Assembly (NCBI RefSeq): GCF_016466415.2
Contig: NZ_CP066771.1
Coordinates: forward strand, 992,001 to 1,056,000
DNA length: 64,000 nucleotides
Origin: Ralstonia pickettii
GTDB lineage: Bacteria > Pseudomonadota > Gammaproteobacteria > Burkholderiales > Burkholderiaceae
Reading direction: 5' to 3'
Each line of letters opens with the position of its first letter. The stretch's first letter is position 1. The position numbers were made by a program, and so were the translations under genes. This document shows positions 16,131 through 26,049 of this stretch, piece by piece. The notes under the pieces were generated by a model. It searched no databases. It saw only the letters and a program-made list of their open reading frames with translations, and was not told where the DNA came from.

Positions 16131-17373
16131 TTGAAACTTCCATACGAATGGCAGATCGGCTGGCGGTATACACGCGCAAGCAAGCGCGCCAGCCGCAACA
16201 GCTTCATCTCTTTCATTTCGCTCATCTCCATGCTCGGCATTGCGCTGGGGGTGGCGGCGCTGATCATCGTGCTTTCGGTCATGAACGGCTTCCAGAAGGA
16301 AGTGCGGGACCGCATGCTGTCGGTTCTGGCCCATATCGAAGTGATGGCGCCGAACAGCCTGCCGGACTGGCAGCGTACCGCCAATGAGGCGATGCAGAAC
16401 AAGGAAGTCATCGGCGCGGCGCCTTACGTGGGCGCGCAGGCCATGATCACGCGCGACGAGGCGGTGCGCGGCGTGCTGCTGCGCGGGGTGTCGCCGGCGG
16501 ACGAGCCGAAGGTGTCGGACATCGCCAAGGATTTCAAATCAGGCACGATCGATGATCTGAAACCCGGCGAATTCGGCATCGCCCTGGGCAGCCAGCTCGC
16601 CAATGGCCTGGGCGTGCATCAAGGGGACAAGGTCACGCTGGTGGCGCCGCAGGGCACCATCACCCCGGCGGGCGTGTTGCCGCGGCTGAAGCAGTTCACC
16701 GTGACGGGCATCTTCGAATCGGGCCACTACGAGTTCGACAGCTCGCTGGCGCTGGTCAACATGGACGACGCTGAACGCCTGTTCCGCCTCGATGGCCCGA
16801 CCGGCGTGCGCCTGAAGCTGGTCGACATGGACCGCGCCCCGCAGGTGGCCGAAGCCCTGTCGCGCACGTTGTCCGGCGAGCTGTACATCCGCGATTGGTC
16901 GCGCCAGAACCGCAACTGGTTTGCCGCCGTGAAGACCGAGAAGAAGATGATGTTCATCATCCTCACGTTGATCATCGCCGTGGCGGCGTTCAACCTGGTG
17001 TCGACGCTGGTGATGACGGTGACGGACAAGCAGGCCGACATCGCCATCCTGCGCACCATGGGCGCACAGCCGGCGTCGATCATGAAGATCTTCATCGTGC
17101 AGGGCGTGGCGATCGGGTTTATCGGCACGTTGCTGGGCGTGGGCTTCGGCACGCTCATCGCTTACAACATCGACGTGATCGTGCCGTTCATCGAGCGTCT
17201 CTTCCACGTGCAATTCCTGCCGCGTGACATCTATTTCATCAGCGAACTGCCCTCGGACCCCCGCGTGAACGACATTGCGACCATTGGCGTCATTTCCTTC
17301 ATCCTCGCGTCGGTGGCGACGCTGTATCCAAGCTGGCACGCCTCGCGCGTGAACCCGGCGGAGGCACTGCGCT

Positions 17374-17381
<8 letters not shown>
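16131..17381 (+). CDS. lolC: Lipoprotein-releasing ABC transporter permease LolC/LolE
   Basis: With the TTG start at 16131 the protein is 416 residues and opens [15 protein letters not shown], the standard LolC/E N-terminus. An upstream GTG at 16095 would add an unlikely 12-residue polar lead, and GGGGAA sits well placed before the TTG. There are four membrane helices: one near residues 22-45, a large periplasmic domain to about 265, then three C-terminal helices. It works with LolD to extract outer-membrane lipoproteins from the inner membrane and pass them to LolA. Many beta-proteobacteria have a single LolC/E-type permease, acting as LolF; only one copy is seen here. It overlaps lolD by eight bases. 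Confidence 0.93.
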
Positions 17382-18102
<721 letters not shown>

Positions 18103-18118
18103 GCCCGCCAGCATGATC

Positions 18119-18151
18119 GGAAAAGGCGGATTCCAGAAGTCCGCGCTTTCC
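18119..18151 (+). other. Imperfect stem-loop between lolD and the TatD gene
   Basis: GGAAAAGGCGGA (18119-18130) and TCCGCGCTTTCC (18140-18151) can pair at ten of twelve positions around a nine-base loop. There is no following T tract. It may weakly separate lolD from the nuclease gene. The 84-base gap has no other visible feature. Confidence 0.3.
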
Positions 18152-18186
18152 GGTAGGTTGCCGCTTTTCCCTACGCAGAACTGACC

Positions 18187-18999
18187 ATGTGGATCGACAC
18201 CCATTGCCACCTCGACGCCAGCGACTTTGATGCCGACCGTGATGCGGTCGTCGCGCAGTCGCGCGCGGCGGGCGTCGATCACATCGTCGTGCCGGCAGTC
18301 GCGCGCTGGAACTTCGATACGGTGCGCGCGTTGGCCCATCGGCATGCCGGGTGCAGTTATGCGCTGGGCATCCATCCGATCTACGCTGCGCAGGCCAGCG
18401 ACGATGACCTGCTCGAACTGCGCCGCCAGGTCGCCGCGTCCATGGACGACCCGCGCTTCGTGGCCATCGGCGAGATCGGCCTCGATTTCTTCATCCCCGA
18501 CTACGACGTTGAGCGGCAGAACGCCGTGTTCCGTGCGCAACTGCGCATCGCTCGCGAATTCGACCTGCCTGTGCTAATGCACGTGCGCAAGTCGCAAGAT
18601 CAGGTACAGAGCGCCGCGGCCAAGGCGGGTGTACGCGGCATTGCGCATGCGTTCAACGGCAGCCCGGAACAGGCGTATCGCTTTGTCGATTCCGGTTTCA
18701 AACTGGGGTTTGGCGGCGTCTTTACCTTTTCGCGCGCCAATCGTGTGCGTCGGCTGGCGCAGGACATGCCGATCGAGTCGATCGTGCTCGAAACCGACGC
18801 GCCTGACCTCGCGCCAGCCTGGCTGGCCGATGATCAATTCGGGGTGCAGGGCGGTGTGCGCAATGCACCCACGGAAGTCGCGCGCATTGCCGATGCGATG
18901 GCGCAACTGCGCGGCATCTCCATTGAGGCGCTGGCCGAGCAGGCGCGCCGCAACAGCGTCGACGCCATTCCCCGCCTGGAAGCGCTCCTGCAAGCCTGA
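18187..18999 (+). CDS. TatD family metal-dependent hydrolase
   Basis: A 270-residue TIM-barrel metallohydrolase with the family motifs in order: IDTHCHLD at the N-terminus (metal-binding histidines), EIGLDF near 98-103, MHVRKSQD near 130, HAFNGS near 156 and ETDAPDLAP near 204 (catalytic aspartate). TatD proteins are DNases with 3'-5' exonuclease activity and are linked to DNA quality control; some paralogues (YcfH, YjjV) are less well defined, and the paralogue cannot be fixed here. It lies upstream of comEC with nine bases between them, suggesting co-transcription of two DNA-handling genes. Confidence 0.9.
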   Translation: MWIDTHCHLDASDFDADRDAVVAQSRAAGVDHIVVPAVARWNFDTVRALAHRHAGCSYALGIHPIYAAQASDDDLLELRRQVAASMDDPRFVAIGEIGLDFFIPDYDVERQNAVFRAQLRIAREFDLPVLMHVRKSQDQVQSAAAKAGVRGIAHAFNGSPEQAYRFVDSGFKLGFGGVFTFSRANRVRRLAQDMPIESIVLETDAPDLAPAWLADDQFGVQGGVRNAPTEVARIADAMAQLRGISIEALAEQARRNSVDAIPRLEALLQA

Positions 19000-19008
19000 C
19001 GCTCGCAC

Positions 19009-21528
19009 ATGCGTCTGCGGTTGATCGGCTTTGTTGCCGGCTGCGTGGCATTGCAGATGCAGGCGACGCTGCTGCCGGTGTGGCTGCCGCTTGGCGTGCT
19101 GGTGCTCTGTCTATTGCTGGCGGCGGTCTCGCGGCGTCGGCTAACGCTGTTTCACGTGTTGCTGGTCGCCGCCGCCGTTGCGGCAGGCTTTGGCTGGAGC
19201 GATTGGCGCGCGCAGCAGCGCATGGCCGTGGCGCTCAGCCCTGCGTGGGAAGGCAAGGACATCGTCGCGACCGGCGTGGTGGCCGAGTTGCCGCAGCTCG
19301 GCGATGACGCCACCCGCTTTCTCTTCCACATCGAATCCAGCAATGCAGGTGGTGCCGTGCCACCCCGCGTGCGCCTGTCCTGGTATGGCACACGCACGTG
19401 GGGCAACGTGGGCGAGGAAGATGCAAAGCCGGACCGACGCGCCGGCATCCCCGATCTGCAGCCCGGCCAACGCTGGCAATTGACGCTGCGCCTAAAGCGC
19501 CCGCACAGCCTGACCAACCCCGGCGGCTTTGACGGCGAATACGCGATGCTGGCCGACAACATCCGGGCCGTCGGCTATGTGCGTACAGGCAAGCGCGCGC
19601 AGAACATTGCACTGGATGAGGCGGGCACCGGTTTCGGAATCGGCGTGGAGCGCTGGCGCGCCAGCGTGCGGCACCGCATCCTCGATGCCTTGCCCGATGG
19701 GCGCTACGCGGCTGTCATTGTCGCCCTGGTGATGGGCGACCAGAGCGGCATCGCCCCCGACGACTGGGACCTGTTCCGCCGCACCGGCATCAGCCACCTC
19801 GTCAGCATTTCGGGGCTGCACATCACGATGATCGCCGGGCTGTTTGCAGCGTTGTGGATGGCGCTGTGGCGTCGCTCGTTCTGGCTGGCGCGCTGGGTGC
19901 GTACGCCATTGCCGCTGCGCATGCCGGCCCCGCGCACAGGCGCCATCGCCGCCATGCTGGCGGCGTTCGCCTACTGCCTGCTCGCCGGGATGGGTGTGCC
20001 GGCGCAGCGCACGCTGCTGATGCTCTCCACCGTAGCCATCGCCCGGCTGACCGATCGGAATGTGCCGGCCAGCCTCTCGCTGTGCTGGGCGGCGGCCGCG
20101 GTGGCGGTGATGGACCCGTGGGCGGTCATGTCGGCGGGGTTCTGGCTGTCGTTCGGCGCGGTGGCGATCATCTTCATCGCGGCGCAGATGGCGCTCGATG
20201 GCCATCGCAGTGAAAACGCAGGCTGGGTTGGAGCCACGCGCCGTGCGCTCGCCGGCGGTACGCGGATTCAGTTCGCCGTCACATTCGGGCTGTTGCCTTT
20301 GACCTTGCTGTTGTTCCAGCAGACGTCGGTCGTCTCTGTTGCGGCAAATGGGCTGGCAATTCCCGCGGTGAGTTTCGTGACGACACCGCTGGCGCTGATC
20401 GGCGCGGCCCTCCCGGACCCGCTGGCGCAGCCAGTGCTGGCGTTGGCCGAAGCGAGCTTCCGGTGGCTGGTCGTCTGGCTTGAATGGCTGGCGAAGCCGC
20501 GCTGGTCTGTGTGGGTTGCGCCGGTCGGGCCCATGTGGGCAGTGTTGCTGTCGATGGTTGCAGTGGCGCTATTGCTGGTGCCGGGTGGCTTGCGCGCATG
20601 GGCGTGGCGCGCACAGGGCGCCTTGCTCCTCTTGCCGTTGGTACTGGCGCGCGAGCCATTGCCATCGCCTGGCGAATTCCGGCTCGTCGCGTTCGACATC
20701 GGCCAGGGCGCTGCGGCCTTGGTTGAAACGGCCAACCATCGCCTGCTGTTCGACACCGGTCCGCGCTACGGCGACCATGCGGATGCCGCCGCCCGCGTCA
20801 TCGCTCCCTATCTGCGAGCACATGGCGTGGAAGCGCTCGACACGCTTGCCGTCAGCCACGAAGACAACGACCACGCCGGTGGCACCGAAACGGTGATCGG
20901 CGCGGTGCCGGTGCGCACCATGTTGGCGTCTTTGCCTCCGGGGCATGCCCTGCGCGGCACGGCCGATGCCAACAACATCGGTTTTGCCGATTGTTTGGCT
21001 GGGCAAGCATGGACGTGGGACGGCGTTGTCTTTGAGGTGCTGCACCCGCGGCGTTTGCCGGCTGAAAGCGAGCGCGTGTCCAGCAACGCCCGCAGTTGTG
21101 TGCTGCGTATCGCCAATGGCCGCCACGCCGCCTTGCTGACCGGCGATATCGAAGCTGCCCAGGAACGGGCCCTCATCGCCGCAGAAACGCCTGAGCGACT
21201 GATGGCAGACATCTTGCTTGTGCCTCATCACGGCAGCAAGACAAGCTCCAGCGGCGCGTTCTTGGACGCGGTTTCTCCGCAAGTGGCGGTTTTCCAGGTC
21301 GGCTACCGCAATCGGTACGGACATCCGCATCCGCAGGTTTGGCAGCGCTACGTAGCGCGCGACATCGACGGGTTGCGCACGGACAAGACCGGTGCCGTCG
21401 TCATTCAGACCGACGGCGATGTGCTGGACATCCAGACCGCGCGCGCCATGCGGCCGCGCTACTGGTCTTCCGCACGCGAAGTGGACCCCCTGGCAACGGC
21501 CGCCGGCGCCTTCGATGCCCCGCCGTGA
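19009..21528 (+). CDS. comEC: ComEC/Rec2 family DNA uptake channel protein
   Basis: An 839-residue inner-membrane protein with the three ComEC parts: an N-terminal DUF4131/OB region (about 25-200), the multi-helix Competence domain with the diagnostic HLVSISGLHITMIAGL near 264, and a C-terminal metallo-beta-lactamase domain. The C-terminal domain has SHEDNDHAGG and LVPHHGSKTSS metal motifs, so its nuclease-like active site looks intact. The protein transports single-stranded DNA into the cytoplasm during natural transformation. Ralstonia species are often naturally competent, which fits. Whether it is expressed cannot be read from sequence. Confidence 0.94.
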   Translation: MRLRLIGFVAGCVALQMQATLLPVWLPLGVLVLCLLLAAVSRRRLTLFHVLLVAAAVAAGFGWSDWRAQQRMAVALSPAWEGKDIVATGVVAELPQLGDDATRFLFHIESSNAGGAVPPRVRLSWYGTRTWGNVGEEDAKPDRRAGIPDLQPGQRWQLTLRLKRPHSLTNPGGFDGEYAMLADNIRAVGYVRTGKRAQNIALDEAGTGFGIGVERWRASVRHRILDALPDGRYAAVIVALVMGDQSGIAPDDWDLFRRTGISHLVSISGLHITMIAGLFAALWMALWRRSFWLARWVRTPLPLRMPAPRTGAIAAMLAAFAYCLLAGMGVPAQRTLLMLSTVAIARLTDRNVPASLSLCWAAAAVAVMDPWAVMSAGFWLSFGAVAIIFIAAQMALDGHRSENAGWVGATRRALAGGTRIQFAVTFGLLPLTLLLFQQTSVVSVAANGLAIPAVSFVTTPLALIGAALPDPLAQPVLALAEASFRWLVVWLEWLAKPRWSVWVAPVGPMWAVLLSMVAVALLLVPGGLRAWAWRAQGALLLLPLVLAREPLPSPGEFRLVAFDIGQGAAALVETANHRLLFDTGPRYGDHADAAARVIAPYLRAHGVEALDTLAVSHEDNDHAGGTETVIGAVPVRTMLASLPPGHALRGTADANNIGFADCLAGQAWTWDGVVFEVLHPRRLPAESERVSSNARSCVLRIANGRHAALLTGDIEAAQERALIAAETPERLMADILLVPHHGSKTSSSGAFLDAVSPQVAVFQVGYRNRYGHPHPQVWQRYVARDIDGLRTDKTGAVVIQTDGDVLDIQTARAMRPRYWSSAREVDPLATAAGAFDAPP

Positions 21529-21556
21529 AACTTGGTGGCATAACCGGTTGGCCCCA

Positions 21557-21586
21557 TTGTGGGGGGCAAAACCGCTGTGCTATAAA
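21557..21586 (+). promoter_or_regulatory. Probable promoter of the Anbu operon
   Basis: TTGTGG (21557-21562) and TATAAA (21581-21586) are separated by 18 bases and lie about 48 bases before the ATP-grasp start. Just upstream, an AACCGGTT palindrome (21542-21549) and paired CCCC/GGGG runs around the -35 hexamer could bind a regulator. The gene itself has a strong ribosome site (AGGGGGAGAAAAGC). Confidence 0.5.
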
Positions 21587-21633
21587 AACCACGTGCCGCG
21601 TACATCGCGCGGCGCCGTCAGGGGGAGAAAAGC

Positions 21634-23118
21634 ATGGCAGTCCGGTTCTACGATGAAATGCTCAAATGGCATGACGGGGACCGCAGCCCCCATGCCGCCC
21701 AACCGGCCCCGGCAGCGCTTGTCCAGCAGGGCGAGGTTCGCAGCCACTACGGACGTTTCGCCGAATGGCTGGGCGCGCAATCCGCCACGACCCTGCAGAA
21801 CAAGCGCGCCGAGGCAGACCTGATCTTCCGCCGCGTCGGTATCACCTTTGCTGTGTACGGCGACAAGGACGAATCGAACAGCGGCACCGAACGCACGATC
21901 CCGTTCGACATCATTCCGCGCATCTTCCCCGCAAGCGAATGGGCCACGCTCGAGCGCGGCCTGCGGCAGCGCGTTGATGCGCTGAACCGCTTCCTGCACG
22001 ACATCTACCACGAGCAGAACATCCTGCGCGCGGGCGTCATACCGCCCGATCAGATCTACAACAACGCGCAATACCGCCCGGACATGCTGGGCGTCAACGT
22101 GCCGCGCGACATCTACGCGCACGTGGCCGGCATCGACATCGTGCGCGCCGGCGAGGGCGAGTTCTACGTGCTGGAAGACAACCTGCGCGTGCCTTCCGGT
22201 GTGTCGTACATGCTGGAAAACCGCAAGATGATGATGCGGTTGTTTCCGGAGTTGTTCGCACGCAATCGTGTGGCGCCGGTCGCGCATTACCCCGACATGC
22301 TGCTCGACATGCTGCGCAGCGTCTCGCCCCAGAACATTGCCGACCCGACCGTGGTGGTGCTCACGCCCGGCATGTACAACTCCGCGTATTTCGAACACGC
22401 GTTCCTGGCGCAGCAGATGGGCGTTGAACTCGTGGAGGGGCACGACCTGTTCGTGCAGGACGACCATCTCTACATGCGCACGACGCAGGGCCCGCAGCGT
22501 ATCGATGTGATTTACCGCCGTGTGGACGATGACTTCCTCGATCCGCTCGTCTTCCGGCCGGATTCTTCGCTCGGCGCAGCGGGGCTGCTGTCGGTCTATC
22601 GCGCGGGCAACGTGACGATCTGTAATGCCATCGGCACCGGCGTGGCAGACGACAAGTCTATCTACCCGTATGTGCCGGACATGATCCGCTTCTACCTGGG
22701 CGAGGAGCCGATCTTGAATAACGTGCCGACGTACATGTGCCGCCGGCCGGATGACCTGCAATACGTCCTGGACCACATGGGCGAACTGGTGGTCAAGGAG
22801 ACGCACGGGGCAGGCGGCTACGGCATGCTGGTCGGTCCGGCTGCCACGCAGGAAGAGATTGCCGCTTTCCGTGAGGTGGTAAAGGCGCGCCCTGATCAAT
22901 ACATCGCCCAGCCCACCCTGGCGCTGTCGACTTGCCCAACCTATGTGGAGGCTGGTATTGCACCGCGCCACATCGATCTGCGGCCCTTTGTGCTGTCCGG
23001 CAAGGACGTGCGCATGGTGCCGGGCGGCCTCACGCGTGTGGCCTTGCGGGCCGGCTCGCTGGTGGTCAACTCGTCGCAGGGCGGGGGCACGAAGGACACG
23101 TGGGTGCTGGAGCGCTGA
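21634..23118 (+). CDS. Circularly permuted type 2 ATP-grasp protein
   Basis: A 494-residue protein of the circularly permuted ATP-grasp group that accompanies alpha-E proteins and transglutaminases. Visible blocks include IPFDIIPRIFPASEW near the start of the catalytic part, FLHDIYHEQNIL, the ligand segment VLEDNLRVPSGVSYMLENRK and the late ETHGAGGYGMLVGP, which is glycine-rich like a nucleotide loop. ATP-grasp enzymes join a carboxylate to an amine with ATP, so a peptide- or amide-forming reaction is predicted, but no substrate is known. It opens a four-gene unit with alpha-E, transglutaminase and Anbu peptidase genes. Cytoplasmic, with no signal peptide. Confidence 0.9.
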   Translation: MAVRFYDEMLKWHDGDRSPHAAQPAPAALVQQGEVRSHYGRFAEWLGAQSATTLQNKRAEADLIFRRVGITFAVYGDKDESNSGTERTIPFDIIPRIFPASEWATLERGLRQRVDALNRFLHDIYHEQNILRAGVIPPDQIYNNAQYRPDMLGVNVPRDIYAHVAGIDIVRAGEGEFYVLEDNLRVPSGVSYMLENRKMMMRLFPELFARNRVAPVAHYPDMLLDMLRSVSPQNIADPTVVVLTPGMYNSAYFEHAFLAQQMGVELVEGHDLFVQDDHLYMRTTQGPQRIDVIYRRVDDDFLDPLVFRPDSSLGAAGLLSVYRAGNVTICNAIGTGVADDKSIYPYVPDMIRFYLGEEPILNNVPTYMCRRPDDLQYVLDHMGELVVKETHGAGGYGMLVGPAATQEEIAAFREVVKARPDQYIAQPTLALSTCPTYVEAGIAPRHIDLRPFVLSGKDVRMVPGGLTRVALRAGSLVVNSSQGGGTKDTWVLER

Positions 23119-23192
23119 ACGCACGCGCAGCGACGCAACCTGGCAATCGATTGATCGATCCACCGCATATCGGATACGTAGAAGGGAACGCC

Positions 23193-24143
23193 ATGCTCAG
23201 CCGCACCGCAGACCACCTTTTCTGGATGGCGCGCTACACCGAACGCGCCGAGAACACCGCCCGCATGCTCGACGTGAACTACCAGACCTCGCTGATGCCG
23301 CAATCGGCGGAAGTGGCGGAGCAGGGCTGGTGGGCGATGCTCGATATATCCGAACTCACGCAGGTTTTTGCCGACCGCTATGGCTTGCTTTCGCGCGACG
23401 ACGTGATTGACTTCATGGTGCGCGACATGACCAACCCGTCGTCGATCATGAGCTGCCTGCGCGGCGCGCGTGAGAACGCCCGCGCAGTGCGCGGCTCCCT
23501 CACAACGGAAGTGTGGGAAACCATCAACACCACGTGGCTCGACGTGCAGCGCCTGATTGCCGAAGGCATGCTGCGCGAGGATCCGTCGCAGTTCTTTGAG
23601 TGGGTGAAGTTCCGCTCGCATCTGTCGCGCGGCGTGCAGGTCGGCACCATGCTGACGGACGACGCATTCCACTTCATGCGGCTCGGGACCTTCCTGGAGC
23701 GTGCGGACAACACGGCGCGGCTGCTCGACGTGAAGTTCCAGTCCACGCCCACACGCGATGAATCGGCCGCCGAGCAGGGCGACTTCTATCACTGGGCCGC
23801 CACGCTGCGCTCCGTGTCGGGCTTCGAGGTGTATCGCAAGATCTATCGCAACGTCATCACGCCGACGCGCGTGGCGGAACTGCTGATCCTGCGCAGCGAC
23901 ATGCCGCGTTCGCTGCTGGCCAGCATGGACGAGGTGGTTGCGATTCTTTCGACCGTGCGCAACAGTCAATCGGCGGAGACGGAGCGTCGCGCTGGTAAAC
24001 TGCACGCCGACCTGCGGTACGCCCGCATCGAAGATATCTTTTCGGTCGGCCTGCATGCCTGGCTGACCAACTTCCTGGAGCGGATCGGCGACCTGGGCAA
24101 CGGCATCAGCCAGGATTTCCTGGTGCCGCTCGAGGTCGCATGA
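23193..24143 (+). CDS. Alpha-E domain protein
   Basis: From ATG 23193 (ribosome site GAAGGGAA) the product is 316 residues and nearly all helical. It opens MLSRTADHLFWMARYTERAENTARML, the hallmark of the alpha-E family, with a repeated LGTFLERADNTARLLDVKF later (about 170-188) that gives two similar E-R-A-x-N-T-A-R helices. These proteins are always found beside circularly permuted ATP-grasp genes and are thought to act with them. The reaction is unknown. The frame is open to 22932, but that would overlap the ATP-grasp gene and lacks family similarity. It follows the ATP-grasp gene by 74 bases. Confidence 0.9.
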   Translation: MLSRTADHLFWMARYTERAENTARMLDVNYQTSLMPQSAEVAEQGWWAMLDISELTQVFADRYGLLSRDDVIDFMVRDMTNPSSIMSCLRGARENARAVRGSLTTEVWETINTTWLDVQRLIAEGMLREDPSQFFEWVKFRSHLSRGVQVGTMLTDDAFHFMRLGTFLERADNTARLLDVKFQSTPTRDESAAEQGDFYHWAATLRSVSGFEVYRKIYRNVITPTRVAELLILRSDMPRSLLASMDEVVAILSTVRNSQSAETERRAGKLHADLRYARIEDIFSVGLHAWLTNFLERIGDLGNGISQDFLVPLEVA

Positions 24144-24169
24144 CCCTGCAGGGCATTGTGCATAAATCG

Positions 24170-24193
24170 GGGCGCCGCTTTCGGGCGGCGCCC
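24170..24193 (+). other. Strong stem-loop just before the transglutaminase start
   Basis: GGGCGCCGC (24170-24178) and GCGGCGCCC (24185-24193) make a perfect nine-base-pair stem with loop TTTCGG, ending eight bases before the GTG start at 24202. No Shine-Dalgarno motif lies between. There is no T run, so the structure more likely affects translation or mRNA processing than termination. Confidence 0.6.
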
Positions 24194-24201
24194 GTGTCAT
24201 C

Positions 24202-25047
24202 GTGAAATACCAAATTCGACATACGACGGTCTACCGTTATGCCGAGCCGCTACGCCACAGCGTGCATGAGCTGCGGCTGACGCCTCGCAGCGGCGAGCTG
24301 CAGCAGGTGGAGAGCTGGCAGGTCCACGCGCCTGGCAACCTCACGCGCGCCACCGACGGTTTTGGCAACATCGTCCACCACTTCACTCTCGGCAACCGTA
24401 CGGAAGACGTCATCATCGACGCGCGCGGTATTGTCGAAGCGTTTCCTGCGGGCTCGCCTGGCAGCCAACGGTTTGTCGACGCCCCCGAGCAGGGGCGCTA
24501 TCGCGTTTCGCCGCTGTATTTTCTGAGCCCCACGCCGCTGACTTCCGCGCCCGCCGAGATGATCGACTTTGCGCGCGAGCATGCACTGGTGCACGGCGAC
24601 GCAGAATCTGCCGTGCGCCTGGCGCAAGCCATTGCCACGCGTGTGCGCTACAAGCCGAACACCACGCACGTCGGCACGGCTGCTGCGGAGGCGTTTGGCC
24701 TGGGCACGGGCGTATGCCAGGACCAGGCGCAGGTGATGGTCGCGTGCTGCCGGGCACTGGGCGTGCCGGCGCGCTATGTCAGCGGCTATTTCCAGGCCGT
24801 GGGCGAAGAAGACCTTGCCAGTCACGCCTGGGCCGACGTCTGCCTCGATGCCGAATCCCACACGTGGTGCAGCATCGACGTCACCCACCAATGCTTTACC
24901 GATGCGCGCCATATCCGGTTGGCGGTCGGGCGTGATTACCAGTCGGCTGCGCCGGTTCGCGGCGTGCGGCAGGGCGGGGGTGCTGAGACACTGGATGTCA
25001 GCATCTCCATCGAGCCGCTGCCCGCCGAGGCTGCGCAAGTGAATTGA
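24202..25047 (+). CDS. Transglutaminase-like family protein (Anbu operon)
   Basis: The 281-residue protein opens MKYQIRHTTVYRYAEPLRHS from a GTG codon, the standard bacterial transglutaminase-like N-terminal domain (about 1-80). The catalytic core follows, with GTGVCQDQAQVMVACCRALGVPARYVSGY (catalytic cysteine near residue 173), SHAWADVCL (histidine) and an aspartate in CSIDVTHQ. The Cys-His-Asp triad is therefore complete. Such proteins are cysteine peptidases or amide transferases. Placed between alpha-E and Anbu genes, it is part of the predicted peptide synthesis and cleavage system. The start has no ribosome site and follows a strong stem-loop. Confidence 0.9.
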   Translation: MKYQIRHTTVYRYAEPLRHSVHELRLTPRSGELQQVESWQVHAPGNLTRATDGFGNIVHHFTLGNRTEDVIIDARGIVEAFPAGSPGSQRFVDAPEQGRYRVSPLYFLSPTPLTSAPAEMIDFAREHALVHGDAESAVRLAQAIATRVRYKPNTTHVGTAAAEAFGLGTGVCQDQAQVMVACCRALGVPARYVSGYFQAVGEEDLASHAWADVCLDAESHTWCSIDVTHQCFTDARHIRLAVGRDYQSAAPVRGVRQGGGAETLDVSISIEPLPAEAAQVN

Positions 25048-25129
25048 GCATCTCTTCCAAGCGCGCGGATGGGTTCTGATCGCCGCGCTAGAATGCCCTC
25101 AACCACCGTTTCCGTTTGTTGTTTCGCCG

Positions 25130-26032
25130 ATGACTTATTGCGTCGCCATGCGCCTGGACGCAGGCCTTGTGTTCCTGTCTGACTCCCGTACCAACGCGGG
25201 CGTGGACGCCATTTCCACCTTCCGCAAGATGACCGTCTTCGAGCGCGAAGGCGATCGCGTCATGGTGCTGCTGACGGCCGGCAATCTCGCCATCAGCCAG
25301 GCTGTGCGCCAGGTGTTGACCGAAGCGCGCGGCAAGCCGCGCTCGCTGTGGACGGCGCGTGACATGTTCGAGGCGGCCACGATCGTGGGCGAGGCGGTGC
25401 GCGACGTTTATGACCGCGACGCCGCGGCGCTGGCCAAGGCCAAGATCGATTTCAACGTCAGCATCATCTTTGGTGGGCAGATTGGCGAAGAGCGGCCGCG
25501 CCTGTTCAACGTCTACGCGGCGGGCAACTTCATTGAAGCGACGCCCGAGAACTGCTATTTCCAGATTGGCGAAGCCAAGTACGGCAAGCCGATCATCGAT
25601 CGCGTGGTCAGCCCCGGGCTGCCGCTGGACGAAGCTGCAAAATGCGCGCTCATCTCGATGGATTCGACGCTGAAGTCCAATATTTCCGTGGGCTTGCCGC
25701 TGGATCTGCTGGTCTACGAGGCCGACTCCCTGCAGGTGACGCGCTTTGTCGCCATTGACGAAGACAACCCCTATTTCGCGATGATCCGCGGCACGTGGGG
25801 CAAGCGTCTGCGCCAGGTGTTTGCTGAAATCGACGATCCGGATTGGGAAACCGGCACTTCGCCGGCGCACCCGTTGCGCCGCGAGGGGCACCCCTCGGCA
25901 GAGGTGGGGCCCGTCCGCATTGCGCCGCCCGCCGCCGAAGCCCCCGCCACACCGGACCGCGCCCCCGGCCCGGCGTTGGAGCAGGTGTCCACGATCCAGC
26001 GCGTGGCCGGCGGGTCGCAGAAGTCGCGCTGA
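25130..26032 (+). CDS. Anbu proteasome-related peptidase with C-terminal tail
   Basis: The 300-residue protein is an Anbu (ancestral beta subunit, bacterial proteasome homologue). After Met removal Thr2 would be the nucleophile, in MTYCVAMRLDAGLVFLSDSRTNAG, with the conserved aspartate and lysine (R/K) of the Ntn-hydrolase active site downstream (SDSRTN, STFRKM). The catalytic fold covers about residues 2-240. Beyond it lies a 55-60 residue tail rich in proline and alanine (about 243-300) that is probably disordered, longer than the usual Anbu of about 240-250. Known Anbu proteins form open ring-like assemblies, and their natural substrate is not settled. A TAGAAT near 25089 may give it an extra promoter. 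Confidence 0.9.
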   Translation: MTYCVAMRLDAGLVFLSDSRTNAGVDAISTFRKMTVFEREGDRVMVLLTAGNLAISQAVRQVLTEARGKPRSLWTARDMFEAATIVGEAVRDVYDRDAAALAKAKIDFNVSIIFGGQIGEERPRLFNVYAAGNFIEATPENCYFQIGEAKYGKPIIDRVVSPGLPLDEAAKCALISMDSTLKSNISVGLPLDLLVYEADSLQVTRFVAIDEDNPYFAMIRGTWGKRLRQVFAEIDDPDWETGTSPAHPLRREGHPSAEVGPVRIAPPAAEAPATPDRAPGPALEQVSTIQRVAGGSQKSR

Positions 26033-26049
26033 ACGGCACAGGATCCGAG

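Noticed and set aside
21580-23163. A 527-codon open frame on the minus strand
   Set aside because: It mirrors the ATP-grasp gene, shows no recognisable motif, and is histidine/arginine/valine-rich as antisense frames are.
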